The position numbers and the translations under genes are program-made. 64,000 nucleotides of DNA. It comes from a bacterium (GTDB taxonomy: Bacteria; Vulcanimicrobiota; Xenobia; Xenobiales; JADMJV01). The stretch spans positions 1 through 64,000 of the forward strand of contig JAFEBA010000044.1 of NCBI GenBank assembly GCA_018266105.1, given 5' to 3'. Shown here piece after piece: positions 61,020 through 64,000 of this stretch. The stretch's first letter is position 1. The number at the start of each line of letters is the position of its first letter. The notes below the pieces were generated by a model, which was not told the origin of the DNA, did no database searches, and saw nothing but the letters and a program-made list of their open reading frames with translations.

Positions 61020-62855
61020 TCAAAATCGGGCCAACAGGTCCAAATCCCTTAAGGCCTGACGCATCTCGGTCAAGCTGAAGGGTTTGCGCAAGAAAACGGC
61101 ATTGGGGCATTCTTTCTGCTCGTGTTCAGGTTCGTTCCCGCTGATGACCACAATGGGCATGCTCGGGATCAAATTTTGGATATTAAGAATGGCTTCACGG
61201 CCACCCATGCGCGGCATAACCAGGTCCATCACCACCAGGTCCAACTGCCCACCGTGGGCCTGCACATATTCGACGGCGTGAATCCCGTCGTCCAGACTTG
61301 TGACCTCAAAATCGCAGCGGCGCAGCATTCGCTCCACCAGAAATCGCATGGAGGGTTCATCGTCGACCACCAGAGCGCGTCTCGTCCGACCCTCCGGCCG
61401 GGGCCCGAGGGTCGGAGTGCTGGCTGCAGGCCGCACCACAGCCGGAAAATAGAGCAGAAATCGACTTCCCTGACCGGCCTGACTCTCGAGTTTCAAGCCA
61501 CCGGCGTGGCGGCGCAGGGCGCCGGCCACAGCCCATAAACCCAAGCCCCGTCCATGAAACCGGGTGGTGAAGAAGGGCTCAAACAGACGAGCCATATTTT
61601 CCGGAGGAATGCCCTCGCCCTGGTCGACCACTTCCAGCTCTAAGTAGACCCCTGGCTCAATTCCGGCGCCCAAAATGAGCTCGGCGATGCGCTCGGGGGA
61701 GAGACTGACGGAGCGTGCCTCAACGCGAATCTCTCCTCCTGCGCTCATAGACTCGACCGCGTTGCGCACCAACGATAGCAACACTTGCTGGATCTGGCCG
61801 GCTTCCGCCTTGATCGGCGACAGGCCCGGCTGCACCTGAATCTGCAGAGTATGGGCCGGACTGAGAGCGCTCTCGAGCAGGCCGCGACTGTGATGCAGCA
61901 ACTCGGCCAGGTCCACTTCAGACGCCTGTTGCGCCTGGCCGGTGAAAGCCAGCATCTGGCTGCACAGGACGGAGGCTCGCTGAGTGGCCAGGTCGATCTC
62001 CCGTAAGGACTCCTGGAGCGAACCACTGAGGCGGCCCTCCAGCAGGCTCACATTGCCGCGAATAATCCCCAGCAAGTTGTTGAAGTCGTGGGCCACTCCG
62101 GCCGCCAAAACTCCCAGGCTCTCAAGCCTTTGGGCGTCCTGCACCTGCTGCAATAACCGATCTTTCTCAGCCTGGGCCTGCAATTTTTGAGAACAGTCTC
62201 GCAAAACCAGCACCTGAGCCACCCCACCCTGATCCTGAATGGGAGCCAGACTGTATTCCAAGGGCAGAGGCGTGCCGTTGCGACGCTGCAGATACTGACC
62301 TTGCAAATGAAAGACGGATTCCAGAGGCCGACCCAGTGCCTCTTCGGCCGGCCAGCCTGTGATCGCCTCGGCGGCCGAGTTAATGAAGTTCACCCGACCC
62401 TGCAGGTCGGTGGTGAGAACTCCATCCGCGATGCTCTCCAGAGTGGTGGCCAGCCAGCGCTCCATGGACCGGGTTTTGAGCAAGGAGCGGTGTCGAGTGA
62501 GGGCCATTTCGATGGCCGCCCGCAGCTCGCGATCATGAAATGGCTTCAGCACATATCCACCCGGCTCGGTATCGCGGGCTTTGATCAGAGTCATTTCATC
62601 AGCATGAGCGGTCAGGTAAATGAACGGCAGCTCCAATTCTTGTCGGACGCGAGCGCCCAGTTCGATCCCATCTTGAGACCCGCGCACGCGAATATCCAAT
62701 AAGGCGACATCCGGCCTCAACTCTTGGAGCTTGTCCCAGGCTTGCCTGGTGTCGTCACAGACGGCGCAGACCTCGTAACCCATGCCGGTCAGGCGCTCCT
62801 CCAGATCGGCCGCGATCAGCGCCTCGTCCTCCATAATCAGGACTCGCACGCTCAC
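61020..62855 (-). CDS. Hybrid sensor kinase REC-PAS-HK-REC
   Basis: From GTG 62855 the product is 611 residues. It has an N-terminal receiver (D54 in ALLDIR), a PAS domain (LQGRVNFINSAAEAITGWP), a HisKA domain with H256 in GVAHDFNNLLGIIRG, an ATP-binding domain (SLVRNAVESM, DQGEGIPPENM, FFTTRFHGRGLGL) and a C-terminal receiver (LDLVVMDLVMPRMGG, LRKPFS). The HDFNNLL motif marks the HisKA subgroup common in hybrid kinases. No membrane or DNA-binding domain. The GTG overlaps the stop of the HisKA_2 gene (GTGA 62852-62855), so the two kinases are made together. Confidence 0.95.
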   Translation of the reverse strand: MSVRVLIMEDEALIAADLEERLTGMGYEVCAVCDDTRQAWDKLQELRPDVALLDIRVRGSQDGIELGARVRQELELPFIYLTAHADEMTLIKARDTEPGGYVLKPFHDRELRAAIEMALTRHRSLLKTRSMERWLATTLESIADGVLTTDLQGRVNFINSAAEAITGWPAEEALGRPLESVFHLQGQYLQRRNGTPLPLEYSLAPIQDQGGVAQVLVLRDCSQKLQAQAEKDRLLQQVQDAQRLESLGVLAAGVAHDFNNLLGIIRGNVSLLEGRLSGSLQESLREIDLATQRASVLCSQMLAFTGQAQQASEVDLAELLHHSRGLLESALSPAHTLQIQVQPGLSPIKAEAGQIQQVLLSLVRNAVESMSAGGEIRVEARSVSLSPERIAELILGAGIEPGVYLELEVVDQGEGIPPENMARLFEPFFTTRFHGRGLGLWAVAGALRRHAGGLKLESQAGQGSRFLLYFPAVVRPAASTPTLGPRPEGRTRRALVVDDEPSMRFLVERMLRRCDFEVTSLDDGIHAVEYVQAHGGQLDLVVMDLVMPRMGGREAILNIQNLIPSMPIVVISGNEPEHEQKECPNAVFLRKPFSLTEMRQALRDLDLLARF

Positions 62856-63688
62856 GCAGCCACCTCCGGCCGGAAAGTCAGTGAGCAACTGGTGCCCGGG
62901 CTGGAACCCCAAACGAGGGTGGCACGCAATTGGCGTGCCAAAGTGCGAATCAAGCGCAGCCCGAGGGAAGGGGAGCGCTCAACCTGAATCTCAGCAGGCA
63001 GACCCGGCCCGTCGTCGGCCACCACCAGACAGACCCACGCCCGAGCTCCGCCCGTCAGCCGAATCTTCAGAGAGGATCCGGCAGCATGGCGCAGACTATT
63101 GTTGATCAATTCGTGGGCAATCAAAGAAAGGGGCACAGCCTGCTCCAGGCCCAGAGGGACTGACTCCAGGCGCAGCTGCGGGAGAGCGCCGTCCAGGTCC
63201 AAAAACTTCACCAGGCTTTCCAGATGGCAAGCAAAGTCCAGTTGAAGGCTCTCAGGATGGACCTGCCCATAGAGCAGAGCCAGACATTGGACCCGAGTCT
63301 GACAGTCAGCGAAGGCACGACGGACCGACTCGGCTTGAAACTGATTGGACTGCATCTGCAGCAGGCTGGAAATGACGGCCAGGTGGTTCCTGGCTCGATG
63401 ATAGAATTCACAAACCGGATCAGGCTCGGGGGGTAGGCGAAATTGCACCAGCCAGCCATCCTCGGCGGGCGTTAAATTCATATCGCAGGCCTGACCGGTC
63501 TGACGCAGGCGCACCCGGCGCCGGCAGAGCTCGAGAGGACGCCAATCCTCGGGGTCAAGCAGCTCCTGCAGGCTCAGGCAACCTTCACCCAGCCGCCCCA
63601 TGGCGGGATTGGCCTCAAGGATGCGACCAGTTCCGTCCAGCACGGCAGTTTCCACCCCCCATTTCCAGGCGGCAAACTGTCCTTCCAT
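62852..63688 (-). CDS. HisKA_2-type histidine kinase
   Basis: The 278-residue product has a PAS-like N-terminus (TAVLDGTGRILEANPAMGRL), then HisKA_2 with H97 in EFYHRARNHLAVISSLLQMQ, and an ATP-binding domain (LSLIAHELINNSLRHAAG, VVADDGPGLP, GLRLIRTLARQL). HisKA_2 kinases such as PdtaS are soluble and often phosphorylate response regulators with a receiver at the N-terminus, as the adjacent hybrid kinase has. It overlaps that gene by four bases. Confidence 0.93.
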   Translation of the reverse strand: MEGQFAAWKWGVETAVLDGTGRILEANPAMGRLGEGCLSLQELLDPEDWRPLELCRRRVRLRQTGQACDMNLTPAEDGWLVQFRLPPEPDPVCEFYHRARNHLAVISSLLQMQSNQFQAESVRRAFADCQTRVQCLALLYGQVHPESLQLDFACHLESLVKFLDLDGALPQLRLESVPLGLEQAVPLSLIAHELINNSLRHAAGSSLKIRLTGGARAWVCLVVADDGPGLPAEIQVERSPSLGLRLIRTLARQLRATLVWGSSPGTSCSLTFRPEVAA

Positions 63689-63746
63689 CAGAATGAGTTC
63701 AAGGATCAGCCCTCAGGTCCTATAAAAAACGGCGCGAAATCGAGGT

Positions 63747-64000
63747 TTAAATCGACTGATACTCTTCGTAGGCGTTCTGCCAGGCTTCCAGATCGGACGG
63801 TTCGATCAGATGCATTGTTTCTTGAAAAACTAGCACTCCAGTCTTTTCAAATGCGTAAATGTAGGCTGGATCAGCCTGGTTGGCGCGCAGGGCTTCCAGC
63901 ATGCGCTGTCGGGTTGCTTCATCCGGGCGCCACTCTGGCTGCATGCGCTGTTGGAAACGCTCCACCATCTGTCCCACCAGGCCACCGCCGCAGCATTTCT
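63747..64000 (-). CDS. Uncharacterised protein, 5' end beyond the window
   Basis: The frame is open to the right edge (it reads KCCGGGLVGQMVERF at the junction), so the true start probably lies outside; GTG 63977 would give 76 residues. The visible part is helical and acidic, with RPDEATRQRMLEALRAN and a C-terminus EAWQNAYEEYQSI. No family recognised. It is 58 bp upstream of the two coupled kinase genes in the same direction. Confidence 0.5.
   Translation of the reverse strand, partial: KCCGGGLVGQMVERFQQRMQPEWRPDEATRQRMLEALRANQADPAYIYAFEKTGVLVFQETMHLIEPSDLEAWQNAYEEYQSI

Noticed and set aside
1..64000. Mobile elements, prophage, tRNA, rRNA, CRISPR
   Set aside because: No transposase, integrase, phage structural gene, direct-repeat array or cloverleaf was found by eye. 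A tRNA scan and rRNA profile search would be decisive.

Overview
The window is GC-rich and densely packed bacterial DNA. Genes lie on both strands, many overlap head to tail by ATGA or GTGA, and several convergent pairs overlap at their 3' ends. No rRNA, tRNA, CRISPR array, transposase, integrase or prophage gene was recognised. The gene set suggests a free-living, signalling-rich bacterium with an exported proteome: two WD40/proline-rich Ser/Thr kinases, one headless kinase-ATPase-histidine kinase, HEAT, TPR-CHAT and ankyrin proteins, many one-component regulators, two ECF sigma factors and many signal-peptide proteins. This style is seen in Myxococcota, Planctomycetota, Acidobacteriota, Armatimonadota and Eremiobacterota/Xenobia. 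The phylum cannot be fixed from this sequence; a Xenobia-like lineage is only a guess.

Layout. 1-4635: a very large sensor kinase (cut by the left edge) divergent from a LuxR-type response regulator. 4806-8321: a class I methyltransferase, an unknown protein and an exported C1 peptidase. 8577-10002: an ECF sigma / zinc anti-sigma / secreted-protein operon with an inverted repeat in its promoter region. 10337-16705: an exported HEAT-like protein, a REC protein of the DUF3369 type, an exported TPR-CHAT protein and its small upstream gene. 16899-18101: a divergent MarR/DUF4336 pair around a clear promoter-operator. 18133-22656: a LysR gene and a redox operon (26-codon small ORF, DUF1348, GST, glutaredoxin, PNPOx-FNR-ferredoxin fusion). 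22983-25963: DoxX, an ECF sigma factor and two divergent cupin-type AraC regulators, one truncated.

26161-33943: two cell-wall hydrolases without Sec signals, a Ser/Thr kinase with an external domain, a protein with features of the peptidylarginine-deiminase fold, an HExxH metalloprotease and a secreted protein. 34021-43751: a kinase-TPR-WD40 giant, a beta-lactamase-fold hydrolase, an RluA pseudouridine synthase, a GNAT acetyltransferase, a MOSC/NADAR/EF-hand hydrolase operon and a C39-like peptidase. 43984-48782: transketolase coupled to endonuclease VIII, then a PilP-like protein and an ankyrin protein. 48677-55725: a membrane protein, nitrilase, DUF4262, molbindin, a branched-polyamine-synthase-like enzyme, a CoA-type Nudix hydrolase and secreted unknowns. 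55750-59073: an HTTM-like membrane protein overlapping an adenosine-deaminase-like enzyme, and an AraC/GyrI regulator. 59104-63688: a phosphorelay cluster with no DNA-binding output. The last gene runs off the right edge.

Two themes cross the window. First, several genes have a -10-like hexamer 6-8 bases before the ATG and no Shine-Dalgarno sequence (17436, 23545, 27632, 33245), which suggests leaderless transcripts. Second, convergent intergenic gaps hold clusters of perfect stem-loops (4681-4780, 8426-8566).
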